This document shows, piece after piece, positions 11,216-22,580 of a stretch of 64,000 nt of DNA. A program made the position numbers and the translations under genes. The notes under the pieces are model-generated. The model had not been told where the DNA came from. It was given only the letters and a program-made list of their open reading frames with translations, and searched no databases. Numbering within the stretch: the stretch's first letter is position 1; every line of letters starts with the position of its first letter. Origin of the DNA: Forficula auricularia. Its lineage: Eukaryota; Arthropoda; Insecta; Dermaptera; Forficulidae. The DNA is taken from contig JALMQS010000085.1 in the NCBI GenBank assembly GCA_024734495.1, positions 16,108,127-16,172,126 of the forward strand. The letters are read 5' to 3'.

Positions 11216-12567
11216 GCTTATTTAGAAATTCAATTAAGAAAGTAAAGAGGTAACGCAGATATATTTTTAATTCTTTGAACAGCATCAAGTACCTACAACA
11301 TTTTAAATTTTATATTTAGACAGTTTTAAAGAACTGTTATTTTTCATGATTCAAATACCCGATTCGATTTAGGTAAATTGTTTTGTTGTAATAGTAAGCA
11401 GGTCACTCAACCTTAAGAAATAGAAATAAAATGATTATAAGAAAATATTTATAACACGTGGCATGCTCTATGCAAATATGTATTAATAATTTGATCTTGT
11501 TTTCATGAGCAAACGGTTTTATAGTTGTAGTTGCAGTTTGCTGCAGTTTATTAATCATTTTTGCTTCAAATTTCAGCTCATTACCGTTCAATTTTTTGTT
11601 CTGATTTACTTGCGGTATTAAAAAACAAAACAAAAACAAAATTGAATCATTTCTTTGTTTTGAAAATAGTTTTAGCTCATTGTGTTGAAAAATAATTTTC
11701 AACCATGAGGTATTTTTTCTGTTTGTCTGTGTGTTTGGATTCAGCTACCACGATAACTTAGAACGAAAAGACATAGAAAGTTCGTTATTATGTTAAAATG
11801 TTTATATTTCTAATGCGGAGAACTGATTAGATTTTAGGCTTTCTAGCTATAGAACTTCTGGTTCAAAAATGCAGAAAACGATTTTTTCAATTTTTTTTTT
11901 TGGAATGATTTTATTGAGATTTTAAGGCGATTTTATGATATAGGCGTAAATGAACAATTTATTTTATTAAAATAATTAACCCGAAGATTTGAGTATCTAT
12001 TTTTTAAAATTAGATGGCTTTTTTCAAAAATACAACTCACAGTATAAACCAAATATATCAACTAACACGCCCGGCAAGCGCGTTAGTACTCGGGTTCAAC
12101 TCCTAAGGGAAAGAAGCCTCTGATATTCAATGTAAAAATATTTCTACTAAAATCTTAGATTTTTTACCCGAAATATAAATTCTTTCTTGAATTTATATTA
12201 TATTTGAGTTTATTATTAATTAACTCCTTATAAGGGCGTCTCTAACCTAAATAAGTTTTCACTTTTTGTTATTTAATAAATGTATGGGTGAGTGATAACT
12301 TTATTAGAATCTGATTGACGAAAATGACTAAAATGGGCACGGATGGAATGATTCTCTCTTTCTTTAGAGGTAAAATATAAATACAAGTTCAGACCTGTTC
12401 CAGACTAGATGAGATTAATTTCTTAATTTCTTTTATTCTAGGAACGTACTTTTAACTTATGCATAGAGGACATAAACGATACTCGTTATTATACATATAT
12501 AGAGAGAGAATATTAAATTCACGTCACTAAATTGCAAGATAAAAATGTAAACAAAAATATATATATA
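11216..12567. other. Repeat-derived AT-rich stretch
   Basis: Contains a minus-strand copy of the ATCGTGGTAGCTGAATCC-type dispersed repeat (11718-11792). It also has a short tRNA T-arm-like segment, CTCGGGTTCAACTCC, near 12092, probably a SINE relic. The 99-codon minus frame at 11403-11702 lies in this repeat and shows no domain. Confidence 0.45.
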
Positions 12568-12789
12568 CAGGGTGGTGACTTGGCCGATGCAGCATAGCGA
12601 TTACAATGTTAATTTTTGAATGTGCATTTATTTGCTCCCCTAATTATTTTAGAGTTAAAGTTCTTATAGGTTTTTTGTAGAGAGAAAAATACTGAATCCG
12701 AACATATTTTTGTTTTCAAATTTTGAAATTTCAGAACCGTAATAATCAACATTATAAATAATTGTATTTTTACAAAAATCACTGAGGCC

Positions 12790-13263
12790 ATGGAATTATT
12801 AAAACAAACAATTTTAGGACCATTTTTCTTAAATGAAAATTTAACTGGACAGCGCTTTTTGCAGTTATTGGAAGAGGATATAGTTCCGGCTGTAACGAAA
12901 AATGCTCGAGAAAACCAAGATATTTGGTTCCAGATGGATGGTTGCCCCGCACACAACAGCCGCGATGTCCGTGAATTTTTAAATAATCATTTTGAGAATA
13001 AAATCATTGGTCCGAGGTTTACGATTAGCTGGCCTGCAAGGTCCCCCGATCTTTCTCCCAACGATTTTTTTCTTTGGGGACATTTAAAATCAAAAATTTA
13101 CTCTGGACAAACATTTCAAAACTTAGATCAACTCAAAAATCGTATACAAGCCGAATGTGATAAAATATCACAATACGAATTAGCAAATGTCAGACGAGAA
13201 TTTTACGAAAGGTTGGGCCATTGTTTAGTGGTAAATGGTGGTTTATTCGAACATTTGCTATGA
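12790..13263 (+). pseudogene. Mariner-family transposase, C-terminal half
   Basis: 157 codons; a full transposase of this superfamily is about twice as long, and the DNA-binding half and the first catalytic Asp are missing. The frame shows GPFFLNENL, WFQMDGCPAHNS (second catalytic Asp, residue ~50), and WPARSPDLSPNDFFLWGHLK. From the Asp of MDG to the Asp of NDFF there are 41 intervening residues, so the triad is DD41D-like, a spacing reported for rosa-type Tc1/mariner elements. No internal stop, which suggests recent loss of activity. The first residues come from the inverted arm rather than from an original start. Confidence 0.9.
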
Positions 13264-13335
13264 TTGTTATTTTTTTTTATAATTTTATGCATTTGTTAAT
13301 TATGTTAAAAAATTAAATTCTGTTTACCTTACTAA

Positions 13336-13509
13336 AAAAAGGGGAAGGGGAAGACCCAGATTAGAATATTTCAACCAAATAATTGGGGATATGGGATGCC
13401 AGACATTTAGAGAGGTCAAACAGCTGGCGGGGGACAGAGTCGAGTGGAGACGGATTGTTGCATCAAACCAGTCTTAGGACTGTATACTCAATGATGATGA
13501 TGATGATGA
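13336..13509 (+). mobile_element. 5'-truncated LINE 3' end nested in the mariner
   Basis: The frame reads RGRGRPRLEYFNQIIGD, then FREVKQLAGDRVEWRRIV and ends ASNQS-stop at about 13477. This is the C-terminal tail seen in many invertebrate LINE polyproteins. It is followed by a (GAT)n microsatellite tail. The 12-bp target duplication TTACCTTACTAA flanks it exactly (13324-13335 and 13510-13521). It inserted after the mariner, downstream of the transposase stop. Clade not assigned. Confidence 0.88.
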
Positions 13510-14001
13510 TTACCTTACTAATTTTATTCTTTTAATTACGTTTAAAAATATTACTTATAATTTCGTTGATTATTCTTGTGAAAATTTAAAAGCTCGTTCT
13601 AAACTTCATCTACGTGAATCTACTATTTTTATTTATCAATGACGAATACAAAACTCAGCCCATTCAAATTTAACGAGTTTCTCATTATGGTAATCAATAA
13701 ATTCTAATAAGAACTGATTTTAAAAAGTTCAAATATAACAAACGTCACTTAGAAACAACAAATGAAAATGCCTTGTTTGTTTTAATAATTCCATGTCTCA
13801 GTGATTTTTGTAAAAATATAATTATTTATAATATTCTGAAATTTCAAAATTTGAAAACAAAAATATGTTCGGATTCAGTATTTTTTTCTCTACAAAAAAC
13901 CTATAAGAACTTTAACTCTAAAATAATTGGGGAGCAAAAAAATGCACATTCAAAAATTAACATTGTAATCGATATGCTGCGTCGGCCAAGTCACCACCCT
14001 G

Positions 14002-14143
14002 TATATATTTTGCGGCTCGAAGATCGAAGATTTTAAATTGATACACTGTTAAAAAATTTTTATCTAATTTTACTATAAAAAATGGGTAGTCTGGCCTCAA
14101 AACTTTTTAGTAATATTACATACATGTAATCTTACAACATATT
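14002..14143. other. Spacer between mariner and fold-back
   Basis: AT-rich; nothing supported. Confidence 0.4.
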
Positions 14144-14602
14144 TTTACTCGAAAATCATAAGATGGTGTCATCTATTATATCCGATGGAATGGAATATTT
14201 TTAATTATATGTCAGAGGGGTTGTTTTTCACCCCCTCGGGAATCGAACCCGAGTGCCGGTAACAGCAATCCGGGCCACCTGGCTCACCTGCGGGATACGA
14301 ACCTCTCTGACATATGCAAACGCGTAAAATATTTTACTCAAAGATTGTTATCTTAATTTGTAAAATTTCGCGATATAGGGATTCTAAATTTAAACATATA
14401 GCCATGCCATATAATTTAAATAAAGGTGGTTGAGTGTTTCGAATTTTGAAGAAATTCAAAATTCGAAGGGCACTTACTGGCGTTACTGGCACTCGGGTTC
14501 GATTCCCGAGGGGGTGAAAAACAACCCCTCTGACATATAATTAAAAATATTCCATTCCATCGGATATAATAGATGACACCATCTTATGATTTTCTAGTAA
14601 AT
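14144..14602. mobile_element. Fold-back element with tRNA-like arms
   Basis: Arms of ~114 bp (14144-14257 and 14489-14602) are inverted repeats. The inner end of each arm contains GGTTCGATTCC (minus strand at 14239-14249; plus strand near 14502), matching the tRNA T-arm / RNA polymerase III box B. On the minus strand TGAGCCAGGTGG near 14275-14286 resembles box A about 35 bp upstream. The structure looks like a tRNA-derived SINE head caught in, or duplicated by, a fold-back. No amplified tail is evident. Confidence 0.65.
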
Positions 14603-14749
14603 TTGAATCTATTACCATCGGCAAATTAATATCTTTCATATATTTTTTACTAATACGTATCTAATTAATACAAGAAAAAAGTAAAGTTACAATTTATTTT
14701 TGTATTTTTGCAATGAGTTAATATGATTTTACCAATATAATATGGTATT

Positions 14750-15030
14750 TTTACTTTACCATACAGGGTATGGTCAAGTATTGTAATCGTGAATGGAAAG
14801 TGTTTTTTTGTTTTTTAATTTTTTTTTATTTGGCTACTTTTTTTTCGAAATATCTGAAAAACGGCTGAAACTTTCTGCATTTTTCTTAGAGAAGCTTTAA
14901 AGCTAGGAAACCCGAATCTTATCAGTTGGCAAGTTATCGCTAGTACCAAAATCTAGAGAAATAAAAAACCAATAATTCTTAATTTTGATGAAAATGTAAA
15001 CTTTTTCATAAGTCAGTAAGCTTTTGGCAT
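14750..15030 (+). repeat. Dispersed TTTACTTTACCATACAGGG element, truncated
   Basis: Begins TTTACTTTACCATACAGGG, then ATGGTCAAGTATTGTAATCG. The same head occurs at 25288 and 42026 (plus) and, reversed, at 36690, 57346 and 63872. The 3' part here switches into the block shared with 10866-11065. Confidence 0.7.
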
Positions 15031-15418
15031 ATGTAAACAGTTTGCGTGGGACTCGAATTCATGTCACCACAATGAAAATCGGAGAAACTTCATTATTCAC
15101 CGATCAAGTCCACATAAGACAAGTAAGATATATTTTTTTTATTCCAATAAACAATTCTGATTGGACGTAGCTGGTTTAAATAATAAGACTTTCCTAATAG
15201 GATACGATTTAACTTTTAAGATCTGTCTGTTTGGTTGCCTATATCTTAGGAGTATTAGAAAATCTTTGCAATTATTGCTATAAATTTTAGTCTTGACGGA
15301 ATTTAACGTTGGTGGTTATTTGAGAACCTGTTCTTTGGATATACAAATGCTGTTGGCTTTACTTTAATAAAGGAAGATTATAATCAATCATGAACCAATC
15401 CAATGCCATACTAAGCCA

Positions 15419-15510
15419 AGGTAACCACAATATCCTAAGAATATTCTCAAGGATATTCTAAGGACATTTTAAATCTTCTTAGAATATTCTGAGGATATTG
15501 TGTGTTACCT
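15419..15510. repeat. 92-bp hairpin (AGGTAACCACAATATCC)
   Basis: AGGTAACCACAATATCCTAA on the left is matched by an inverted TTCTGAGGATATTGTGTGTT with ACCT on the right. The interior is rich in AGAATATTCT. Short MITE or stem-loop. Confidence 0.65.
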
Positions 15511-15566
15511 GGGAGAGGGCGAAACATGCTTTAATTGAAAAGTTTTTATTTTGCCGAGAGTTGTTG

Positions 15567-15719
15567 ATTCACAAAGAGAAACAAAGAGGTTATCCTCTGC
15601 TTGATGCAAATAAACATACACACATATATATAATTCAAACAAATAAATAATTTTGATATATATGTGTGTATGTTTATTTGCATCAAGCGGAGGATAACCA
15701 CTTTGTTTCTCTTTATGAA
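15567..15719. mobile_element. Palindrome family PA, copy 1
   Basis: Arms of ~62 bp begin TTCACAAAGAGAAACAAAG and run through GGTTATCCTC, GCTTGATGCAAATAAACATA and a CA/TA run. The right arm is the inverse with few changes. Related copies lie at 32051-33004 (interrupted), 57757-57906, 59430-59605 and a fragment at 51242-51285. The flank GAAAAGTTTTTATTTTGCCG is shared with the 59430 copy. Confidence 0.85.
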
Positions 15720-15825
15720 ACATACTTTAAGTTAATATTGACTCTCTCGTCTTAAAAATAAAAAAAGGATAATAATTTTGATTTTAAAGTATATTTATAA
15801 AAATTCGTATAAAATAAGTGTCACG

Positions 15826-15978
15826 CGAGGGGTGAACCGCGACCTAATATCGTGTACACCTACTTTATTTCCAAGTAGAAGACAATAGATTAGGGCGTAT
15901 TATCTAATGAATTCCAAAATAATTCCACATAATTCCAAAGACAGTGTATACCTAATTCCAATCGCGGTTCACCCCTCG
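15826..15978. mobile_element. 153-bp MITE with perfect 8-bp target duplication
   Basis: Terminal inverted repeats CGAGGGGTGAACCGCGA (17 bp, perfect) bound the element. GTGTCACG directly flanks both ends (15818-15825 and 15979-15986). An 8-bp duplication fits hAT, P and a few other superfamilies; the tips are not typical of hAT. The interior is AT-rich and non-coding. Confidence 0.92.
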
Positions 15979-15986
15979 GTGTCACG

Positions 15987-16699
15987 TATATAACTTAATT
16001 ATTAAAAATATAACAAATTTCAACCTATTTTTTATACATAAATATTGATTTATATAATTTAGAAAGAAAAATAGACAACAAGCCCGATCAAAACAATTTT
16101 CTGGAAACATTATAAGAAAAACCAATGAGTATACTTTCTGCTTGATCTGACATGTTATAAATAATTTTATTTACATGTCATGCATTCTCTCATTGTTTTA
16201 AGATCTAAATGCAGATTGAGGATAAAAGTCACTAGATATCTAAGAGAAAACGAAGTCGGAGGTTCAAATCGATTCAAATTGACTCTATTCGTATTACTCG
16301 TGTTTAGCGTCTATAAATCAAGACATTATCAACCTAACCTTTGTCTATGTCTAATCTAACAGCTTTAAAGTCGACAAATATAAACAAAATCGATTCTTAG
16401 TCTACCCTTTGATTCTTCTTGTTGGATGAAAACTTGTACTCCTATGATCTTTATAAAGACATTCTTGAATCATATATTATTTGAATTTATTGATAGTTAT
16501 GTTTATCATTGAAAACGAAATTACACTACTTTATGGTAGACTATAATTTAAGACATGTATTTTCTAGTCCTCTTATTTTATATTTTGGAAGAAAGTGTTC
16601 ATTTAATTTGAGGATTTAGTTGATAATGAATAAGTAAAATGAGTATCTTTTGACACTCAAGTTTAACAAAAATAAATATATAAGTATTATAAATTCGCT
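15987..16699. other. AT-rich non-genic stretch
   Basis: No exon-like island, RNA gene or organised repeat was recognised. Confidence 0.45.
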
Positions 16700-18112
16700 A
16701 ATTATTATTATTGTAGAAAGGGACGGGGGCTTTCACCCCTTACGATTCATCCCGGACAGGCCTCCACTTGTAGAAGGCGGGTGGGTTTCACCCCCTTCGC
16801 TAATAGAGGTGAAATAATAACAACACACTGATTTATTCTTTATATATATATTTATTTACACAAAGGGGGGTTGGTACATTTTCGTCTAGGGGGTCATCGT
16901 TAAAACATCGTAATACACATCATCTTAAAATTAATACATCGTGTCATCTTGACTATGGCTCGTTTTCAACTGAACTGACTTGCAGCTGCAACCAACATTT
17001 AGAAGCGCACATATACACTTACACACACACATGCATATAAGTGGGGTGAGGGTGTCGACAGCTGACAGCCCTTGGACACCAGTTGTCATAATAATATTTA
17101 TTACATGCTTTTAGCCTGAAGGGACAATACCCAGCTAAGAAGAAAGGAATGCCGCCTTCACAAGGGCACAAAGCCCAGCCGGCCAAGTGGCGAACATTTT
17201 TTTTTTTTTTTTTTAATGCAATCGAATGCAAGAAGGGGTGCACCAGTAAAGATGTAGCCCCTATGGATCTCGAAAGACCCTTGCATTACCGAAGAGAAGG
17301 AAAGTTGTTTAAGTGAGAGGGTGTAGACGTAGGTGTCTATGCACCCTGGTTTTGAAGGTTTGAAGATCATAGGTGCTGGGAAAGATAGAGGCTGGGAGAG
17401 AGTTCCAGTTCCTTGAAGTCATGGGGATATATGAATTCGCGAATGAAGTGGTCCGGCACTTTTCTAATTTGACCGCGAAAGAGTGTTGGGAGTCGGCAAA
17501 ACGTGTGCTGCGTGCAAAGCATGCTTTGGGGGGAATTATTGATTTTATCTCATCAGAGCACCTGCCGTGATAGTATCTATAGAAAAGGGAAAGGGCGGAG
17601 ACATCTCTTCGATGAGCCAGCGAGTCGAGGGAGTCGGTGAGGGTAGAATCGTCAATTAGCCTGACGGCTCGTTTCTGAATTGCATCAAGGGTAGCAAGAG
17701 AATATTTTGAGGCTCCTCTCCACAGATGAGAGCCGTATTCGAGATAGGGGCGGATTTGGGCCTTGTAGATGGTGAGAAGTTGTGGGGGTTTGTAAAATCG
17801 CTTGGACCTGAATAAGAAGCCAATCTTCCTTGCTGCAGATTTCGCCACAGAGGAGATGTGTTCATTCCAAGACAGGTCAGATGCGACAGAGACGCCCAAC
17901 ATGGATAGGCTGTACACATTTTCAGGGTATTCGAATCGAAGTGAATATCAGGGAAATCTCTATTTTCGCGCCTAGAAATTAGACAACATTGAGTCTTGTT
18001 TGAATTGAAGTTAACTAAATTTTGAGAGCCCCATTTATTCAGTTTGTCTAGGTCGAGAGTAATTGAGGAGGCAATAGTTGATTCGATTATTCGGGAGAGA
18101 TGATTTTAAACA
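16700..18112 (-). mobile_element. LINE (non-LTR retrotransposon), 5'-truncated
   Basis: Contains the C-terminal reverse-transcriptase relic (17309-18112) and a long 3' UTR. The UTR holds an A-run (17199-17215 read on minus), GTAATAAATATTATTATG near 17095, and a GC-rich segment whose end at ~16700-16715 is an (AAT)n run on the minus strand. Either the A-run or the trinucleotide run could be the true tail, and two LINE ends may be juxtaposed. An ATT run also lies just upstream at ~18162-18182. Confidence 0.75.
17309..18112 (-). pseudogene. LINE reverse transcriptase, C-terminal part, frameshifted
   Basis: Upstream frame: DLDKLNKWGSQNLVNFNSNK and TQCCLISRRENRDFPDIHFD. After a frameshift near 17919-17935 the downstream frame reads LGVSVASDLSWNEHI, IYKAQIRPYLEYGSHLW, IQKRAVRLIDD, FYRYYHGRCSDEIKS and SRNWNSLPASIFP, ending HRHLRLHPLT-stop. 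This is the thumb and C-terminal tail of Jockey/CR1-type LINE reverse transcriptases. The palm with the catalytic YxDD motif and the endonuclease lie beyond the truncation and are absent. Apart from the single frameshift the reading is clean, so insertion is fairly recent. An older relative sits at 5392-5870. Confidence 0.9.
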
Positions 18113-18324
18113 GAATTCACTTTTAAATTAAATGCTTAATTAATCAATAATTTCCCACATTATTATTATTATTATTATTATTAATTGGGGCACTCCACAA
18201 AATTCGTGGGGAGCAAGGGAAGTACTCACGTATTGTCAGAGGCTGAAACCCCCGCCCCCCTCCTAGAGGCAAAGTGATTCTTAAAAGCTTTAATTTATCT
18301 AAAAATATATAAATAATTTACTGT

Positions 18325-18945
18325 AAATTAATTAACGAAAAGAAAATGGATATAATTAATTTTCTTTCTTATGGCTAAATTTATTTGAAATCCACAGTTT
18401 CCTCTTGGTCCTGCTCCCCCCCTCCCTCCCAACCAAAAAACTGGGCACACCCTTGGTTACATAACTGCAAATTAATTAACGAAAAGAAAATGGATATAAT
18501 TAATTTTCTTTCTTATGCTTAATTTAATTTTTCTAAATTTATTTGAAATCCACAGTTTCCTCTTGGTCCTGCTCCCCCCCCCCTCCCCCCAACCAAAAAA
18601 CTGGGCACACCCTTGGTTACATAACTGCAAATTAATTAACGAAAAGAAAATGGATATAATTAATTTTCTTTCTTATGCTTAATTTAATTTTTCTAAATTT
18701 ATTTGAAATCCACAGTTTCCTCTTGGTCCTGCTCCCCCCCCCTCCCCCAACCAAAAAACTGGGCACACCCTTGGTTACATAACTCCAAATTAATTAACGA
18801 AAAGAAAATGGATATAATTAATTTTCTTTCTTATGGTTAATTTAATTTTTCTAAATTTATTTGAAATCCACAGTTTCCTCTTGGTCCTGCTCCCCCCCCC
18901 CCCCTCCAACCAAAAAACTGGGCACACACTTGGTTACATAACTTG
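18325..18945 (+). repeat. ~160-bp tandem array, four copies
   Basis: AAATTAATTAACGAAAAG starts units at 18325, 18469, 18629 and 18787. Each ends with CCTCTTGGTCCTGCT, a poly-C tract of varying length and CAAAAAACTGGGCACAC. The first unit lacks ~16 bp (CTTAATTTAATTTTTC). Copies are otherwise nearly identical. Confidence 0.92.
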
Positions 18946-19362
18946 TTTTCTTCAAAATAAATATAATTTATGTGACTAAATGGTTAAGAAAAAGCTAGGA
19001 AAAAAATTTAATTTCTATAAATATATCTACTTGTTTTATTGAAATGAACACAAATTATATTTTTAAGAAGGAAGAGAGGGACTGGGGTATCGTAACGTAG
19101 TTATAACTAAAGGGGTCTACGAAAATGTGACGAGCTGTAACAGGGGTAGGGAGGCGGACATGTCTAGATTTAGGGTTAAGTATTAAAATTATTAAAAAAA
19201 GAAAACCAAGAAAAAGATGTGTAAACTATAAAACTACTTTAGACAACTGAATGTTTTCTACATTTGATTCAATCGCGAATCAACTGTAGGGAATTTTTGT
19301 CAAATATTGAGTGAAAATAATATTTGAACTTATATATTTTTAACTTGAAATAATGATCTTAA
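18946..19362. other. Non-genic stretch
   Basis: AT-rich with a moderately G-rich piece near 19085-19165; nothing recognised. Confidence 0.4.
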
Positions 19363-19632
19363 ATAAATTTTTATAATTTTTCTAATTAATATAACAAAGA
19401 ATAATTGCTATATCAATGAGAATTGTTTTTGACCGCGCTTATTTGAAAAAGATATTTATCGCGAGACTACTGCGGATTACGCTATTGAAGTCTGTGGAGT
19501 CTTAAGTCTGGACCAAGAGAGAAAAAGATGTGATCTACTTAGCTACAATCCAACGTCATTTCGCGTATAGCCCGCTAGACATTTGGATTCTTTGTTATAT
19601 TAATTAGAAAAATTATAAAAATTTACTTTAGA
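19363..19632. repeat. Fold-back with ~45-bp arms
   Basis: AAATTTTTATAATTTTTCTA and ATTAATATAACAAAGAAT on the left recur inverted at 19587-19630. The 180-bp interior is non-coding. Confidence 0.65.
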
Positions 19633-19744
19633 CAAGCAATTTTTAAAAATGTTTCAATTTAGAATCACTCGACCGCGTAATTTTTACGATGAAAATTGAA
19701 ATTTTTCTACGCGTGTTATATAGGTATGACAGATTGCTTTCTCT

Positions 19745-19812
19745 TCGAAGGACGCCATTGGCCCGGATCGCTTTGTAGCACTTGGGTTCAATTACCGATA
19801 GGTTGAATACAA
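19745..19812 (+). repeat. tRNA-like SINE head fragment
   Basis: ATTGGCCCGGATCGCTTTGT followed by CACTTGGGTTCAATTACCG resembles the box A-box B arrangement in the fold-back at 14144-14602 (there GTGGCCCGGATTGC ... GGTTCGATTCC). Degenerate box B. Too short and unpaired for a functional tRNA. Confidence 0.45.
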
Positions 19813-22199
19813 TCTTTCTGGAAAGTACATATTATCGTTGGACATTTCCACGCCACCATACTACAAATATAATATACCACTAGCCCTAGAGAAATTCAAC
19901 ATCATCCTCTGCTGGGATAGACCTGTATTCACAGACAAGTCCAATGATTACAACAGAGCTGATATCTTCCTCATAGACAGCCACAATAATTGAAATAAGA
20001 GTTCCTCTTACACATAATCCCAATAAGATCGAGACAGAGTAGAGAAATATAGATGAGGAATTCGCTTTTCAGCTGAAAAACATATGGAAAAGCTCAACCC
20101 TGTAATTATTTGTTCACTCTGCAGAGGGAGTTATCTTCAAGACTTTCCATTTTAATATTGAGCAACTGCAATTTTACTACAAAATTGCTATCTTGCGAAA
20201 ATTTCTCAGTTAAAGAGCACACTACAAGTATGTAGAGCCAGGATGAATTCCTTTCCACATCGAATGAATCTAATCCCAAAAACATCTCAGGGATAGGTGA
20301 ATATTTCCGCAGCAATGATGAGAAAGTGCGTTAAAATCGGATAATAGGTAATAATAATAATAATAATAATAATGCAAAGTAAAAAGTTCATAAAAGAATT
20401 CCAATCATGATATATTAATTTATTGGAAATGCTCCATGTTGAGTATTTTTTTTATTTGTTCTTTAAAAGAAGAATGCGATATGATTTAAATTTTATGCTT
20501 GATCGAAGGAAAGAAGAAAGGAGTGAAGGAAATTCTCCTTGGTTCCATCTCATGTAAATTGGAGGAGAAGGCAATAAGATAGACAAGAGGAAATTTCATT
20601 AAAAATCTAATCCAATTAAGGGAGTTAGTTCCAGGGTTTTGTAACAAAAACGATTAATTAATAGCGGATAATTTTAATTATGTTCTCCATGTACAATAAT
20701 TATCAATTTCTCAAGACAGAATTTTTTTTATGCTTTAAGTCTTCATAAAAGTTGGCAACTATTCTTTGAAACTCATATTAACCTAAATAAAAAATATATC
20801 ATAAAGCTCTTTTGGAGAACTCTTAAAAGTTTAATATGTTTTCCATCAATAAAGGAACAAACCGAGAAGTTGAGGATGGGCGGAGAGGAAATTCAAAATC
20901 ACTTATCGAATTTTGATTAAGCCCTCGATAGGCAATATTATTTATAGAGGGAGGCTTTCATAGAAATTGAGGCTGCCAATAAAGTTAGGAATTTTTTCAT
21001 TAAAAAATGAATTCATAAATAAAATTTATTTTATTTAAATACTTTTATCTTGATATTATACCTAACTAAAGTAAGTTTAGACAAGTGGTCTTCAATCTTT
21101 TTTGGTCGTTACCTCTAAAGATAGGAAAATAAATATTATGGCTCAAACTCAATCCCTTAAAAAAAATAAAATTGAATGTAATAGTCAATGACAATGATTG
21201 ATACATTTTTTTTTCACCCTCATCTGACAAAAGAATCAAATTTTTCTAGCTCTGTCGATACAAAAATGTAAATTGAAAAAAAGTAGCCCAAAAGTTTATT
21301 TCTTGAAATATTGTTTATGTTTTTTCCAATCAAACGTGTGAAAATTTCAAAAAATTATTTAAAAAAAAGAACAGAAAAAAATATAATTTTTGACCGAGTC
21401 TTATTTTTGCTCACGTATGGCGTATGTCTCCTCATCAGGAGATTTCTTGTCTAGATCTAGAATGTTTTAACCTGAAAAAAGCTATACAAAACGAAAATTC
21501 GTCCAAGAATTAGGGAGAAATGTTCAGTATCTACTCCCCGGCTCCCTCTTAAATTTAATTCAAATAAAATTCTTAAAATCAAATAGGGCCATTTTTTCTA
21601 AATCCTTTGATTAATCGTAAAAGCGTTTTCTACTTTAATCTTTTAATAAATACTGCCATGTCAAATGAGAAAAAAAACATTTCCTAAAGTGATCATTTAT
21701 CAAGCCCCTTTTTGTGTTTAGATTAAAAACAAATTCGAACCAATTAATTTGATAATTGGTTCATATTCATTAAAATTAATATTCAGCTCCCCTCTTTACC
21801 AAATTCTACAAATTTCAAATTCAGGATTGTAAATTCCTACCTTGAAGTTTAATTCAATGACTATCTATTTCAATGATTCTAGCACCCTTTGATAAAAAAC
21901 AATTTCTCATATTTTTTATGAAAATGATGCAAGAGAGATGCAAGGGCTTTAAGCCTAAATAGATCTGTATTCTTAAGATATAGTATCTTTTTATATCCGT
22001 TTTCATTAAAGTTACATTTAAATAAAATTATGTTTTAAATTGAATTTTATATTTAGATATTTTATATATGAGATTGAGCGCTGATTAGATTTTGGTTGAA
22101 ATCAGATAAAGGTTGGGGGAAGGATTAAAAATGTGAACATTTTGTTAAAGTTAAGTGAAATTTAAAATTTGAACATTTTGTTGTTAGACCAAATTTTGC
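19813..22199. other. Long AT-rich non-genic stretch
   Basis: Only an (AAT)n microsatellite at about 20347-20373 and simple AT-rich sequence were seen. The minus frame at 20106-20315 has no domain and no splice context. Confidence 0.5.
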
Positions 22200-22580
22200 T
22201 ACATTTATTTAATAAAATATTTATCACTTTATTCTGAATAAAATGACACCTTAATTTTGAAAATCGGTTAACAATTAATTGAGTTATGATGTTTTTTTAT
22301 TGTCATTATTATAGATTAGTCATAGTTAATTGGAAGAGATGAAGTCGGCCATCATCGAATTTTGAATATTTGAATTTAAACTTTATTCATTTTCCAATGC
22401 TGCCATCTTACATCGATTTGTTCAACTGGCTTAGTTAATTATGGCGGTGATTGGAATCCAGCACCATCTTCTTTTTCATTTACTTAAGAATAACTAACCA
22501 TAACTAAAACCACCATAACTCAGTTAATAATTAACCAACTTGCAAAAATAAGGTGTCATTTTGTTTATAAATAAATTATT
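22200..22580. repeat. Fold-back around a ~220-bp spacer
   Basis: AAAATGACACCTTAATTTTG, then TTAATTGAGTTATGATG near 22240-22292, recurs inverted at 22505-22562 (CACCATAACTCAGTTAATAA and AATAAGGTGTCATTTTG). Outer arms are less well conserved. Confidence 0.7.

Larger units (their letters stand above)
12568..14001 (+). mobile_element. Tc1/mariner element (DD41D type), internally deleted
   Basis: The ends are CAGGGTGGTGACTTGGCCGA on the left and its near-exact inverse on the right, embedded in TATATA so that a TA duplication is plausible. The inverted arms are very long, about 240 bp (left 12568 to ~12820, right ~13765 to 14001). Between them lies the C-terminal half of a transposase (12790-13263) and a nested 5'-truncated LINE tail (13336-13509). 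The left arm runs past the ATG of the surviving frame, so the N-terminal half of the gene was lost at an arm/coding junction. Non-autonomous. Confidence 0.9.

Noticed and set aside
12790..13263. Classical mariner DD34D transposase
   Set aside because: Counting from the second Asp gives 41 intervening residues to the Asp in NDFFLWG, and the SPD Asp is at 36; neither is 34.
13773..14036. 87-codon plus frame at the mariner right end
   Set aside because: It is the right inverted arm; its translation mirrors non-coding arm sequence on the left.
14225..14300. Functional tRNA on the minus strand
   Set aside because: Acceptor stem does not pair and the sequence is part of fold-back arms; better read as SINE-derived.
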